Below are positions 35,276 through 45,267 of a stretch of 64,000 nucleotides of DNA, in pieces (positions within the stretch are counted from its first letter, which is position 1; each line of letters opens with the position of its first letter). The DNA is from Sedimentisphaerales bacterium (GTDB taxonomy: Bacteria; Planctomycetota; Phycisphaerae; Sedimentisphaerales; SM23-30), in the NCBI GenBank assembly GCA_028281535.1, contig JANQJS010000022.1, positions 1 to 64,000 on the forward strand, given 5' to 3'. Below the pieces are notes generated by a model. The model had not been told where the DNA came from. It did no database searches and saw only the letters and a list, made by a program, of their open reading frames with translations. The position numbers and the translations under genes are program-made.

Positions 35276-38200
35276 ATGGATAGATTACCTTTATCACCTG
35301 TTTTAAGATTTGGACTGCTACTCTTCTTTGCCACGACAGCGTTAAGCCAGGCAGCGGTGATTACGGTCGATACCCATAACGATGTTGTGGATGGAAACAC
35401 AAGCTCTATTGCGAATTTGATCGCGACGCCCGGTAGTGATAGCAACATCAGTTTACGAGAAGCCATTACCGCAGCGAACAATACGCCTGGATCTGACGAA
35501 ATTTTCTTTTCTGATAGTCTCGCAGGAACCCCGATCGTACTCAATATCGGTAGTAGCAATGAAGATAATAACGTTGATGGCGATCTGGATATCACTGACC
35601 CGAACGGTATGTCGATAGAATGGTTTTCAAACGCAAGTGCAATCGTCATTGACGGCAATAACAGCGAACGCGTCTTTGACCATCATGAAGGCAGATTATA
35701 CCTATTTGGTTTAACCATTCGCAACGGCAACAGCAGTTTGCCTGGCGGCGGTATACGCTCCAACGTGTCGTCCTCGGCCGAATTGATCATCGAAAATTCT
35801 ACCGTGACGAATAACACTGCACAAAGAGGAGGAGGAATCTATACCGATGGGCCATTATCGCGGTTGACTGTAAACCGTTGTATATTTTCAAATAACCAAG
35901 CGGATTATGGTGGTGGTATCAACCTTAGTTCTAATTTCCAGGATGTCATCACCGATATTCAAGCTTCTCTTTTTAGTAATAATATTGCCATGTCTTCCGG
36001 TGGAGCAATAGCTTACACCACTGGTTCTGGTATATTTCAAATCGACCGATGTCTGTTCGTAGGTAACCAGACAAATCTTTTAATTCCTGAGGAGTCAGTG
36101 GTGGGAGGAGGCGCTTTTTTTACGGAAGGTACTACGGGGACAATCCTCATTAGTTACAGTTCGTTTGAGAACAATACTGCCCGGGGAAATGGCGGTGCGA
36201 TAACCCGTTTTCAAAACAACCATCTTTCTTCCGACAACAACTTTATCATTGATCAATGTAGTATAACTGGCAATAGTGCAGGCTTCGATGGTGGGGGGAT
36301 CTTTGACTTTGGTAGCGGAAGCCCCCATGTAACCATGATTCGTAACACAACGATCTCTGATAATCAGGCCAATCGGTCAGGTGGAGGTCTATATAGTAGG
36401 AATGTTTATGATACTTTGTTGAATTTCGTTACGATGACCGACAATACTGCGGACAACGACAATGATGGTACTGGCGACGGTGGTGGAATCTATACATTTG
36501 GCGTTGGTAATGAAGCTAATATCCAAAATAGCATCATACAGGGCAATATAGATAAGAGCACACCCGCCAATAATGACTGCTTTAATGTCGGCAGCCCCGC
36601 CCCAATTTCACTCGGCGGTAATGTCTTTGGTTTGAATACAGGATGTCCGGTTACGGGAAGTGACACAACCGGTGCAGCTCTGCTGGGACCGCTGCAAGCC
36701 AATGGTGGTCCGCTGATTCCCAGCTCTTTGCCTTGGATCAAATTCAAGCCGGTTCACATGCCGACACACGCCTTGCTGCCTGGTAGCGCGGCGATTGATT
36801 TTGCCACGTGTGGCAGTATTAATATGGATCAGCGAAACCATGCCCGAGCCGACGGCAACTGCGATGCCGGTGCGTTCGAAGACCCACTTGCGTTGATTGT
36901 TACCACGGCCAACGATGTCGTTGACAGTGATCCCAATGACGTACTGGATTTGGTCACGAATCCTGGAACCGACGGTAAGATCAGTCTGCGTGAAGCGATC
37001 ACTGCCTCTAACATCTCACCGTGGATCGATACGATTACATTTGATCCCAATACTAACGGCGTGCCCATCGTGTTGGATATTGGCACCACGGAAGGAGAAC
37101 ATATTCCGAATGAAGGCCAAAACAATGATGGTGATCTGGACATCGACGATTCGACAGGGACCGTCATCATCGGTAACGGGCAAAATAATACCATCATCGA
37201 CGGCAATGATACCGAACGTGTGATAGACCACCGCACAGGGGATTTGACCTTGTCCGATTTAACCATTCGCAATGGTCGGACACAAGGTTTTGACGTGGGC
37301 AGCGGAATCAGAACCAACGAATGTGCTCTGATCATGAATCGTTGTACGGTGTCAGATAATCTCTCTAGTACTGATGGTGGCGCTATTGTATATGATAATT
37401 CATCGTTCGGCATTGTCTTTTTGAACGACTCGATGTTTCTCAATAACATCTCTAATCGTTATGGCGGGGCAATGTTTATTGGAACTCGTCAGATGTCCTT
37501 TTTTATGGATGGATGCAGCGTTGCTGGCAACCAATCCCTTGGCGACGGTGGTGGAATCTTTTTCTCTAATATTGAGACTAATAATGCGAATGATAGTTTT
37601 TACCAGATCACCCATAGTGTTATCGCCAATAACTCTACCACCGGCTTTCTTTCTCATGGCGGTGGTATTGCCATTAATGGTGGTTCATTGGAGGTTGCCC
37701 ACAGCCAGATCAGTAGCAACCAGGCGAATGATAACGGCGGCGGTATTTCCACTGAAAATGGTACTTTTTTGAACTTTCTTAATAGCACCATCTCCAATAA
37801 TCAGGCGAATGAACATGGCGGCGGCTTAGCCCTACTGACTGAGGGTAATACTAAAGTAGCAGATTTTAATTTTGTCACAATGACAAATAACAACGCGGAT
37901 AATGATGCTGACGGCAATGGCGATGGCGGCGGAATCTATGTTAGTAATGCGACAGGAACGGTCAATATTCAAAATTCTATTGTACAGGGCAATGACGACA
38001 AAACTGCCGCACAGACTTCCACCGATGATTGTGCGAATACCGGAGGTGGCGCACTCAATAGTTTAGGCGGTAATGTCTTTGGTTTGAGTACGGGTTGTCC
38101 GGTGACGATTATTGACACGACCGGTGCGGCTCTACTGGGTCCACTGCAAGACAATGGAGGCATCACACTGACCCACGCCCTACAGCTCGGCAGCGCGGCG

Positions 38201-39682
38201 ATTGACCATGGAGGGTGCGGTGATATTACGAGCGATCAGATTGATCAACCGCGTGACGGTGAATTCTGTGATTCGGGTGCGTTCGAGTTGAGACTGAATT
38301 TTAATGGAGATGCTGATTTAAACGCTGACCAGAGGGTGGATATGATCGATTTCTCATTGTTCGAAGGCAACTTCGGCTGCACAGGTTTTTGCATTGCCGA
38401 TTTGAACAGTGATGGTGCAGCCAACCTCATTGATTTTGGCTTATTCGTTAATGACTGGCTTAGACATGTATTTACTTGTGCGAATCTAAGATTTGATCCG
38501 GATCTGACTGACGTTGATTTGGATAACATCCCAGATATTTGTGAGTGCGAAGATGGCAGCGAAGATTGTGTGGTGAACACCACCAGCGGTGTTAAGTATA
38601 GTACGATACAAGCCGCCATTGATGCGGCGTCCAACGCGGATGACATTGTCGTCTTTCCGGGTACCTACAACGAGACCATCGATTTTTCAGGTAAAGACAT
38701 TACGCTAAGAAGTGTCGATCCAAACCATCCATTTATCGTGGAGACAACCATTATTGATTGTGATTGTCCTTCCCCAGCCGAAGATCAGAATGTCGTGTCA
38801 TTTATCAGCGGTGAAAGCAATGCCGCCCTACTCGCGGGCTTTACCATTCAAGGCGCTAAGAATCAAGTGAATACCGGCACACCCGGCAGCCTGGGCGGCG
38901 GCATTCGCATCGATGCTTCAAGCAGCCCGACGATTAAAAATTGTATCATCAAAGATAATGAAATCATTACTGGTAACGCAGATAATCAGGATGGCGGCGG
39001 AATTTTTGTGGGTAGCAACTGTTTTCCAATCATTCAGAATTGTAAAATTCTCAACAACACTGCGGGCAATCGTGGAGGTGGAATCTATGTTCAGGGTAAC
39101 AGCCGACCTGAAGTTACCAATACCCTCATTGCAGAAAATACCGCCGGTGCAACACCAGCGGCATCCAAAGGGTTTGGCGGCGGGGTCTATTGCCAGGGTG
39201 GCAATCCATTCAACGGAGACGATAGCGGCTATGTTGCTTTAACAAATTGTACGATCGCCAATAATGTCTCGCGAACGCAAGGCGCCGGTGTGGATGTTGA
39301 ACAATATGATGACCAGGTCAACCGCGTCGATATCATCAACTGTATTATTTATCATAATACCCTGAACGATCTAACGCCCAGTTCTTTGAATATCGAGCCG
39401 GGACGAGATAGCGGTTTTTATAGTGTGACCTATTCAAACATTGAAGGCGGATTTGCTGGAACGGGTAATATCAACAGTGATCCCAATTTTGTGGATCTGG
39501 CTGGCGGCGACTATGATCTTTCACTAAGTTCGCCTTGTATTGACGCGGGAGATAATACTGCGATTTCATTACTCACCGATATCAATAGTCATGATCGCAA
39601 ATTCGATGTCTCGACGATAGCCGACACCGGCAATGGCACCGCCCCCATTGTCGATATGGGAGCCGACGAATTAACACCTTAG
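35276..39682 (+). CDS. Giant secreted CSLREA / beta-helix protein with internal dockerin-like module
   Basis: 1468 aa; ATG at 35276 with GGAGAAAA upstream. A signal peptide (~8-24) is followed by a CSLREA block (NISLREAITAANN, ~57-69) and a beta-helix with NNTAQRGGGIYT-type turns, closing with a choice-of-anchor-like segment (SLGGNVFGLNTGCP...GAFE). A second CSLREA/helix unit starts at ~540 and closes the same way near 1005. An EF-hand pair (DLNADQRVDMIDFSLF, DLNSDGAANLIDFGLF) lies at ~1010-1065, then a third helix (~1095-1460) starting YSTIQAAIDAASNADDI. Probably an extracellular adhesin or polysaccharide-binding protein. The dockerin-like module is internal rather than terminal. Confidence 0.9.
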   Translation: MDRLPLSPVLRFGLLLFFATTALSQAAVITVDTHNDVVDGNTSSIANLIATPGSDSNISLREAITAANNTPGSDEIFFSDSLAGTPIVLNIGSSNEDNNVDGDLDITDPNGMSIEWFSNASAIVIDGNNSERVFDHHEGRLYLFGLTIRNGNSSLPGGGIRSNVSSSAELIIENSTVTNNTAQRGGGIYTDGPLSRLTVNRCIFSNNQADYGGGINLSSNFQDVITDIQASLFSNNIAMSSGGAIAYTTGSGIFQIDRCLFVGNQTNLLIPEESVVGGGAFFTEGTTGTILISYSSFENNTARGNGGAITRFQNNHLSSDNNFIIDQCSITGNSAGFDGGGIFDFGSGSPHVTMIRNTTISDNQANRSGGGLYSRNVYDTLLNFVTMTDNTADNDNDGTGDGGGIYTFGVGNEANIQNSIIQGNIDKSTPANNDCFNVGSPAPISLGGNVFGLNTGCPVTGSDTTGAALLGPLQANGGPLIPSSLPWIKFKPVHMPTHALLPGSAAIDFATCGSINMDQRNHARADGNCDAGAFEDPLALIVTTANDVVDSDPNDVLDLVTNPGTDGKISLREAITASNISPWIDTITFDPNTNGVPIVLDIGTTEGEHIPNEGQNNDGDLDIDDSTGTVIIGNGQNNTIIDGNDTERVIDHRTGDLTLSDLTIRNGRTQGFDVGSGIRTNECALIMNRCTVSDNLSSTDGGAIVYDNSSFGIVFLNDSMFLNNISNRYGGAMFIGTRQMSFFMDGCSVAGNQSLGDGGGIFFSNIETNNANDSFYQITHSVIANNSTTGFLSHGGGIAINGGSLEVAHSQISSNQANDNGGGISTENGTFLNFLNSTISNNQANEHGGGLALLTEGNTKVADFNFVTMTNNNADNDADGNGDGGGIYVSNATGTVNIQNSIVQGNDDKTAAQTSTDDCANTGGGALNSLGGNVFGLSTGCPVTIIDTTGAALLGPLQDNGGITLTHALQLGSAAIDHGGCGDITSDQIDQPRDGEFCDSGAFELRLNFNGDADLNADQRVDMIDFSLFEGNFGCTGFCIADLNSDGAANLIDFGLFVNDWLRHVFTCANLRFDPDLTDVDLDNIPDICECEDGSEDCVVNTTSGVKYSTIQAAIDAASNADDIVVFPGTYNETIDFSGKDITLRSVDPNHPFIVETTIIDCDCPSPAEDQNVVSFISGESNAALLAGFTIQGAKNQVNTGTPGSLGGGIRIDASSSPTIKNCIIKDNEIITGNADNQDGGGIFVGSNCFPIIQNCKILNNTAGNRGGGIYVQGNSRPEVTNTLIAENTAGATPAASKGFGGGVYCQGGNPFNGDDSGYVALTNCTIANNVSRTQGAGVDVEQYDDQVNRVDIINCIIYHNTLNDLTPSSLNIEPGRDSGFYSVTYSNIEGGFAGTGNINSDPNFVDLAGGDYDLSLSSPCIDAGDNTAISLLTDINSHDRKFDVSTIADTGNGTAPIVDMGADELTP

Positions 39683-39866
39683 TCAAGCGTTCGCCTGTTT
39701 AAGTACGCCGCGACCATTTATATAATAATCCGGCTCCGATGTCGCTTACTTTGTAAGTGAGACATGTGGTTTGAGGAATGAAAAAAGGATAAGGTATTTT
39801 TAAAATAAACCATTCTGGCAAAAAAGATTTTTAAAAATCAATCAGAGGATAAATAAGGAAAAAGCC

Positions 39867-42824
39867 ATGCAAGAGTGCAAACCAAGCAGAAAGTTAAACA
39901 GTGTTTCTTTTTCACACGTATTGCGATTAGGGCTATTGCTCTCTTTCGCGGTTGCGACATTAAGCAAAGCCGCGACTGTTACGGTCAATACCAGCAACGA
40001 TGTTGTGGATGGAGACACAAGCTCTATTGTGAATCTGATCGCGACGCCCGGCGGTGATAGCAACATCAGTTTACGGGAAGCCATCACCGCAGCTAACAAT
40101 ACCCCTGGACTAGACGAAGTTAACTTTTCTGATGGTATCCCGGGAAATCCTATCGTGCTTACTCACGTCGATGGAGATCTGGATATCACTGACCCGAACG
40201 GTTTGACGATCGAAGGAACAACAGACGCGAGTTTAACCGTTATTGACGGCAATGACACCGACCGCGTCTTTGACCATCATGAAGGCAATTTAACGATAAT
40301 TGGTTTAACCATTCGCAACGGCAATAGTTTGGGTGGCAGCGGCATTCGCTCCAACGTGTCGTCCTCGGCCGAATTGATCATCGAAAATTCTACTGTGACG
40401 AATAACACGACATCCGGTGCTGGCGGTGGCCTCTTCGTCTCAGGGCAATTATCACGGTTAACAGTGGACCGTTGTATATTTTCAGATAACCAAGCGTCTT
40501 CTTTAATTAGTTTTGGTGGTGCTATCTCTATCTCGACTGCAAACAGTCCGGATATCATCATAGATATTCAAGCTTCTCTTTTTAGCAATAATATTGCTTC
40601 GGACAACGGTGGAGCCATAGATAACAGCTCTGTTTCTGGTACATTACAAATCGACAGATGCCTATTCGTAGGTAACCAGGTAACAGATACAAATACTAAT
40701 AATGGAGGGGGTGCTTTATCTTTGTCTCTTAGTGGTACAACCTTCATTCGTCACAGTTCGTTTGAGAACAATACCAGCGGGAGGGATGGCGGTGCGATTC
40801 AGCGACATTCACCAAGTTTCGTACTTTCCGGCAACTTCTTGACCATTGAGCATTGTAGTATAACAGGCAACAGTGCCGGCGATCGAGGCGGTGGAATCTT
40901 TGATCTGGATGGCGGCCCGGGTTTAACAACCATTCGTAACACAACCATCTCTGGTAACCGGGCCGATGGCTCTGGTGGAGGTCTGTATAGTGGTAGCGTT
41001 TTTACTACGAATCTGGATTTCGTTACGATAACCCAAAACAGTGCGGACAACGACAATGATAGTAATGGCGACGGTGGTGGAATCTTAGCGGGTGGCTTTA
41101 ATACATTTAATATTCAAAACAGCATCATTCAGGGCAATACGGATAAGAGTACGCCCACCAACGATGACTGCATTACTCTCATCGGTGTCGCTAATTCACT
41201 CGGCGGAAATGTCTTTGGTCTGAATACCGGTTGTCCGGTTGATCCAAACGACACGACATTGTCGGCGAATCTCGGTCCGCTGCAAAACAATGGTGGCGAC
41301 ACGCTGACGCATGCCCTACTGCCCGGCAGTGCGGCTATTGACTTTGCTGTTTGCGGTGCCATTACGACCGATCAGATTGATCAACCGCGTGACGATGGTT
41401 TCTGCGATTCGGGTGCGTTCGAGTTTACCGTGAATACCAGTAATAATGCCGACTTAAACGGTGATGAAAGGGTGGACATGATCGATTTTTCATTATTCGC
41501 TGGCAACTTTGGCTGCACAGGTTTTTGCATTGCCGATTTGAACAGTGACGGTGAAACCAATGTTATTGATCTGAGCTTATGGATTGAAGATTGGCTTAGA
41601 CATTATAATGCACTGATTTGTTTGTTTCAAATTTTGGATCCGGATCTCACCGATGTTGATTCGGATAATATACCTGACATTTGCGAGTGCTCCGATGGGA
41701 GTGAAGATTGTGTGGTGAACACCACCAGCGGTATTAAGTATAGTACGATACAAGCCGCCATTGATGCGGCTTCCAACTCGGATGACATTGTCGTCTTTCC
41801 GGGCACCTACAACGAGACCATCGATTTTTCAGGTAAAGATATTACGCTCAGAAGTTCTGATCCGAATAATCCAACAGTTGTGAATACAACCATTATTGAT
41901 TGCGATTGTCCTTCGGCAGCCGAAGATCAGAATGTAGTGTCATTTATCAACGGTGAAAGTAATGCCGCTCTACTCAATGGCTTTACTATTCAAGGCGCGA
42001 AGAATCAAGTGAATACCGGCACACCCGGCAGTCTGGGCGGCGGCATTCGCATCGATGCTTCAAGTAACCCGACGATTAAAAATTGTGTCATCAAAGATAA
42101 TGAAATCATTACCGGCAGCGCAGACAATCAGGATGGTGGTGGGATTTATGTTGGCAGCAATTGTTTTCCAATCATTCAGAATAGTATCATTCTCGGCAAC
42201 ACTGCGGGTAATCGAGGCGGCGGTCTCTTTGTCCGAGGCAATAGCCGCCCAGAAGTTACCAATTGCCTGATCGCTAAAAATACCGCCGGTGCAACAGCTG
42301 CCGCATCCAAAGGGTTTGGCGGCGGGGTCTATTGCCAGGGTGGCAACCCATTCGACGGAGACGATAGTGGCTATGTTGGTTTAACAAATTGTACAATCGC
42401 TGACAATGTCTCGCGAACACAAGGCGCCGGTGTGGATATTGAACAATATGACGACCAGATCAACCGCGTCGATATCATCAACTGTATTATTTATCATAAT
42501 ACCCTGGACGATCTAACGCCCAGTTCATTGAAGATCGAGCCGGGACGAGACAGTTCTTTTTATAGTGTAACCTACTCAAACATTGAAGGCGGATTTGCTG
42601 GAACGGGTAATATCGACAGTGATCCCAATTTTGCGTTTCCGGCCTTCGATGACTATTATGTTACATCAGGTTCGCCTTGTATTGACGCAGGAGATAATAC
42701 GGCGATTTCATTACCAACCGATGTCAGTGGGTTTGGTCGAAAAGTCGATGACCCGGCAACAGCCGATACCGGCAATGGCACTGCCCCCATTGTTGATATG
42801 GGAGCCTACGAATTTCACCCGTAA
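39867..42824 (+). CDS. Secreted CSLREA / beta-helix paralogue with internal dockerin-like module
   Basis: 985 aa; ATG at 39867 with AAGGAAAAA upstream. It has the same plan as the gene before it but one CSLREA/helix unit instead of two: signal peptide (~15-33), NISLREAITAANN (~66-78), helix to ~515, EF-hand pair (DLNGDERVDMIDFSLF, DLNSDGETNVIDLSLW) at ~525-578, then a C-terminal helix (~610-980). The C-terminal helix is nearly identical to that of its neighbour, both in protein and DNA, while the central helix has diverged more. A recent tandem duplication with unequal unit number is the simplest explanation. Confidence 0.9.
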   Translation: MQECKPSRKLNSVSFSHVLRLGLLLSFAVATLSKAATVTVNTSNDVVDGDTSSIVNLIATPGGDSNISLREAITAANNTPGLDEVNFSDGIPGNPIVLTHVDGDLDITDPNGLTIEGTTDASLTVIDGNDTDRVFDHHEGNLTIIGLTIRNGNSLGGSGIRSNVSSSAELIIENSTVTNNTTSGAGGGLFVSGQLSRLTVDRCIFSDNQASSLISFGGAISISTANSPDIIIDIQASLFSNNIASDNGGAIDNSSVSGTLQIDRCLFVGNQVTDTNTNNGGGALSLSLSGTTFIRHSSFENNTSGRDGGAIQRHSPSFVLSGNFLTIEHCSITGNSAGDRGGGIFDLDGGPGLTTIRNTTISGNRADGSGGGLYSGSVFTTNLDFVTITQNSADNDNDSNGDGGGILAGGFNTFNIQNSIIQGNTDKSTPTNDDCITLIGVANSLGGNVFGLNTGCPVDPNDTTLSANLGPLQNNGGDTLTHALLPGSAAIDFAVCGAITTDQIDQPRDDGFCDSGAFEFTVNTSNNADLNGDERVDMIDFSLFAGNFGCTGFCIADLNSDGETNVIDLSLWIEDWLRHYNALICLFQILDPDLTDVDSDNIPDICECSDGSEDCVVNTTSGIKYSTIQAAIDAASNSDDIVVFPGTYNETIDFSGKDITLRSSDPNNPTVVNTTIIDCDCPSAAEDQNVVSFINGESNAALLNGFTIQGAKNQVNTGTPGSLGGGIRIDASSNPTIKNCVIKDNEIITGSADNQDGGGIYVGSNCFPIIQNSIILGNTAGNRGGGLFVRGNSRPEVTNCLIAKNTAGATAAASKGFGGGVYCQGGNPFDGDDSGYVGLTNCTIADNVSRTQGAGVDIEQYDDQINRVDIINCIIYHNTLDDLTPSSLKIEPGRDSSFYSVTYSNIEGGFAGTGNIDSDPNFAFPAFDDYYVTSGSPCIDAGDNTAISLPTDVSGFGRKVDDPATADTGNGTAPIVDMGAYEFHP

Positions 42825-42848
42825 GAAATATCATGAAATGTTTTTATC

Positions 42849-42876
42849 AGGATGGGCTTGGGAGAGAACCCATCCT
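42849..42876 (+). terminator. Probable terminator after the CSLREA paralogue
   Basis: AGGATGGG pairs with CCCATCCT around a 12-nt loop, 25 bp past the stop codon. The following ATTTAAA is only weakly T-rich, so termination may be partial. Confidence 0.5.
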
Positions 42877-42894
42877 ATTTAAAGAGAGTGAATT

Positions 42895-42913
42895 AAAGGT
42901 ACCAGGTACCTTT
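42895..42913. promoter_or_regulatory. Palindrome next to the sigma-54 promoter of PEP-CTERM gene 1
   Basis: AAAGGTACCAGGTACCTTT is a perfect inverted repeat (9+1+9), ending seven bases before the -24 element. The right half, GGTACCTTTA, is kept before gene 2 (43779-43788), and GTTACCTTTAGTTA before gene 3 (45202-45215). It is probably a protein-binding site. Confidence 0.65.
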
Positions 42914-42920
42914 ATTATAT

Positions 42921-42935
42921 TGGATAACATTTTGC
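42921..42935 (+). promoter_or_regulatory. Sigma-54 (-24/-12) promoter, PEP-CTERM gene 1
   Basis: TGGATAACATTTTGC has the invariant GG and GC with exactly 10 bp between them, and TTGC at -12. The -24 side departs from TGGCAC. The same 15 bases recur before gene 3. Confidence 0.75.
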
Positions 42936-42968
42936 TTTGTATGCAGAATGAGAGAGAATTTACTAATT

Positions 42969-42983
42969 TGGTGTAACACACCA
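42969..42983 (+). promoter_or_regulatory. Leader hairpin, PEP-CTERM gene 1
   Basis: TGGTGT-AAC-ACACCA forms a 6-bp stem 20 bases before the start codon, just ahead of the GGAGAG ribosome site. It is present at the same place before genes 2 and 3. Confidence 0.6.
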
Positions 42984-43002
42984 TCAACAAGTGGAGAGAG
43001 AG

Positions 43003-43725
43003 ATGAAACTATTATCACATCTAATGATTAGCCTATGTATTTTAAGCCTGGCACAGGTAACACATGGAGCCACAATAAGTCAGACCACAGCTAGTGCAAC
43101 GCTTTTAATTGAATCGGTCTCGGACTCAGGCGTCATCATACAGTATGCCAGTGGGATATCTGAGCTTGGCACGCCAATTCTATTGGGAGATGGCAGCTTG
43201 CCCGTCAACGTTGCAGGAGAAAGCTCTTCGGTAAATGTTTCAGATCCGATTGATATGGGCGACACGATTAGTTTTGGCTTCGATATCGCTGCCCAAGCCT
43301 TAACCGATGGGCTGGCACAAAATGATGCCTTTTCTGAAGCATTGGTCACTTTCCATAATACAACGGGTGAGAATGCCATCATATCTGCAACGATTGACTA
43401 TGACCTGCTGGCAATGTCATCGATTGATGGATTCACGGCAAATGCCAATAGTGCATCTTTGCTGGATATTGCATATATATTAAATGGCAATTTGGAAGAT
43501 GTATTTACTGACATGAGCGAATCCAACTTATCACAACAGTTACTTCCTAATGTAACGAGCAGCTATAATATTGAATTTGATATGGAACCTGACGACGTTG
43601 CCGAAATTATTTTCATATTATCTGGAAACGCCACTTCAGAAGCGATCCCAGAACCGGCAAGCATGGCACTACTGGGACTCGGCGGGCTCTTGTTAAACCG
43701 TAGAAGGAAATGCCAGACTCGCTAA
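43003..43725 (+). CDS. PEP-CTERM sorting-domain protein
   Basis: 240 aa from the ATG at 43003, preceded by GGAGAGAGAG; a GTG at 42991 lies inside that ribosome site. It has a signal peptide (~1-22, ending THG). The middle is a beta-rich domain of unknown type. The C-terminus has the sorting signal IPEPASMALLGLGGLLLNRRRK: the PEP motif, a short hydrophobic stretch and a basic tail. Exosortase should cleave it and attach or release the product at the cell surface. No exosortase gene is in the window. First of three PEP-CTERM genes sharing the same upstream cassette. Confidence 0.88.
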   Translation: MKLLSHLMISLCILSLAQVTHGATISQTTASATLLIESVSDSGVIIQYASGISELGTPILLGDGSLPVNVAGESSSVNVSDPIDMGDTISFGFDIAAQALTDGLAQNDAFSEALVTFHNTTGENAIISATIDYDLLAMSSIDGFTANANSASLLDIAYILNGNLEDVFTDMSESNLSQQLLPNVTSSYNIEFDMEPDDVAEIIFILSGNATSEAIPEPASMALLGLGGLLLNRRRKCQTR

Positions 43726-43794
43726 GACGTCATATAGAAATACGAATCGAAATCAAGTTGGGTAATTAAATAGGTTAGGTACCTTTAATTACAC

Positions 43795-43809
43795 TGGATA
43801 ACATTTGTT
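43795..43809 (+). promoter_or_regulatory. Altered copy of the sigma-54 promoter, PEP-CTERM gene 2
   Basis: TGGATAACATTTGTTTT aligns with the promoters of genes 1 and 3, but one T is missing and GC at -12 is GT. Spacing from GG is nine instead of ten, so this copy may be weak or inactive. Confidence 0.5.
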
Positions 43810-43840
43810 TTAATACAGGATGAGAGAGAAATTACTGACA

Positions 43841-43855
43841 TGGTGTAACACACCA
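43841..43855 (+). promoter_or_regulatory. Leader hairpin, PEP-CTERM gene 2
   Basis: Identical to the gene 1 hairpin (TGGTGT-AAC-ACACCA), 24 bases before the start codon. Confidence 0.6.
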
Positions 43856-43879
43856 TCAACAACACAGGAGAGACTTACG

Positions 43880-45172
43880 ATGTTTACTCTACTATCTCGC
43901 GTGTTTTCCGCACAGCAGCATCAATCGACACAATTTGGACGAAAGATTTTTTGTGGTTTAATTCTGACGGTGATTGCCACAGCATTGCCTGTAACGACGC
44001 ATGCGGCGGTGACGATTATTCATCATTTTGCACCCGGTAAAGGCGGCAATGGCCCCGATGGTAATCCGGGGCTGATTTATGATGGCAACAAGCTCTATGG
44101 GGTTACATTAGATAACCGGGACAATAATTTAGATTTACCCGGCAATGAACTAACCCGAGGAACCGTTTTTTCAATGAACCCGGATGGGAGTGACTTTACA
44201 ACGCTGCATAACTTCAGCGGAACAGATGGTAGAAATCCTTTCTCCTCCCTGGTACGCAGTGGCAATACGCTTTACGGTACAACCAATAATGGAGGTGCCA
44301 ATGACTTTGGGACTGTTTTTAAACTGAGAACCGACGGTACTGATTTCCAGACGCTTCACACTTTTTCCAATGATCCATCGGATGGAGGTTCAGAGGCTAG
44401 AGGCTCGCTTATTCTGGATGGATCCACGCTTTATGGAACGAACTTTTTCAACGTAAATGGTCCCGGAGGAAGTGTATTTAGGCTCCAGACCGATGGTAGC
44501 GGCTTTACGCGGTTAAAAGCGTTAACAGGTACAGAAGGTACTGGACTCATAGCCGGACTTGCAATCAATAACTCGAAGCTATATGGCGTAGCGGCTGCTG
44601 GCGGAACTTCAAGTTTTGGAACTATTTTTAGTATGGATACGGAGGGAACTAATTTTAACGTTCTTCACCATTTTAGCGGCGGTGCCGGTGGCGGCGATAA
44701 TCCATTATCCCATGTCATCATTCATGATGACATCCTCTATGGTACAACGGATGACGGCGGTGTCAATGGCGATGGTACCATCTACAAAATGAATCTCGAC
44801 GGCACAGGTTTTAGTATACTGCATGAGTTCAACAGCCTCTTTGACGGCAGAGATCCAGAAGGCAGCCTTTTGCTTTTTGAAGATAGGCTTTATGGCATCA
44901 CCGAAGACGGTACGAGCCCCGATAATGGGATTATCTATTCGATCGGGCTTGACGGCTCCAACTTTCAGATTGTGGACACGCTGGGTTTTGTCGGCCAAGC
45001 TGAAGGAGAATTACTTCTGATTGGCGATACACTTTATGGTATGACAATCAAAGGAGGCGACCATGATTTGGGTACAATCTTTGCCGTACAGATCCCAGAA
45101 CCGGCGACGCTGAGTCTACTGGCATTGGGGTCCGCGGCTTTGATTAAACGCAGACGATCCCAACGCATTTGA
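43880..45172 (+). CDS. GloVer-type tandem-repeat PEP-CTERM protein
   Basis: 430 aa from the ATG at 43880 with AGGAG nine bases upstream. An ATG at 43820 is in frame but lies in the conserved leader shared with genes that cannot use it. A basic N-terminus and hydrophobic segment (~21-42) make the signal peptide. The body consists of repeated ~45-residue units (GTVFSMNPDGSDFTTLHNFSG, then LYGTTNNGG-type turns), as in proteins annotated as GloVer tandem-repeat, probably a beta-propeller. The C-terminus is the sorting signal IPEPATLSLLALGSAALIKRRR. Surface protein; ligand unknown. Confidence 0.87.
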   Translation: MFTLLSRVFSAQQHQSTQFGRKIFCGLILTVIATALPVTTHAAVTIIHHFAPGKGGNGPDGNPGLIYDGNKLYGVTLDNRDNNLDLPGNELTRGTVFSMNPDGSDFTTLHNFSGTDGRNPFSSLVRSGNTLYGTTNNGGANDFGTVFKLRTDGTDFQTLHTFSNDPSDGGSEARGSLILDGSTLYGTNFFNVNGPGGSVFRLQTDGSGFTRLKALTGTEGTGLIAGLAINNSKLYGVAAAGGTSSFGTIFSMDTEGTNFNVLHHFSGGAGGGDNPLSHVIIHDDILYGTTDDGGVNGDGTIYKMNLDGTGFSILHEFNSLFDGRDPEGSLLLFEDRLYGITEDGTSPDNGIIYSIGLDGSNFQIVDTLGFVGQAEGELLLIGDTLYGMTIKGGDHDLGTIFAVQIPEPATLSLLALGSAALIKRRRSQRI

Positions 45173-45218
45173 CCCTATTCGATGATGTAGTTAAAGGGTC
45201 AGTTACCTTTAGTTACTT

Positions 45219-45233
45219 TGGATAACATTTTGC
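45219..45233 (+). promoter_or_regulatory. Sigma-54 (-24/-12) promoter, PEP-CTERM gene 3
   Basis: TGGATAACATTTTGC, identical to the gene 1 promoter, with GG-N10-GC. Confidence 0.75.
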
Positions 45234-45267
45234 TTTGAATGCAGGATGAGAGAAAATTGATTGATAT

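Noticed and set aside
36829-37449. Minus-strand reading frame of 206 codons
   Set aside because: Opposite the CSLREA gene, with composition explained by its repeats.
35276-42824. The near-identical blocks as a mobile element
   Set aside because: They are parts of two related coding genes with no transposase, terminal repeats or target duplications.
43820-43879. In-frame N-terminal extension of the second PEP-CTERM gene
   Set aside because: It lies in the leader shared by all three genes; in gene 1 the same reading is out of frame with the protein and in gene 3 it stops after four codons. The ATG at 43880 has its own AGGAG.
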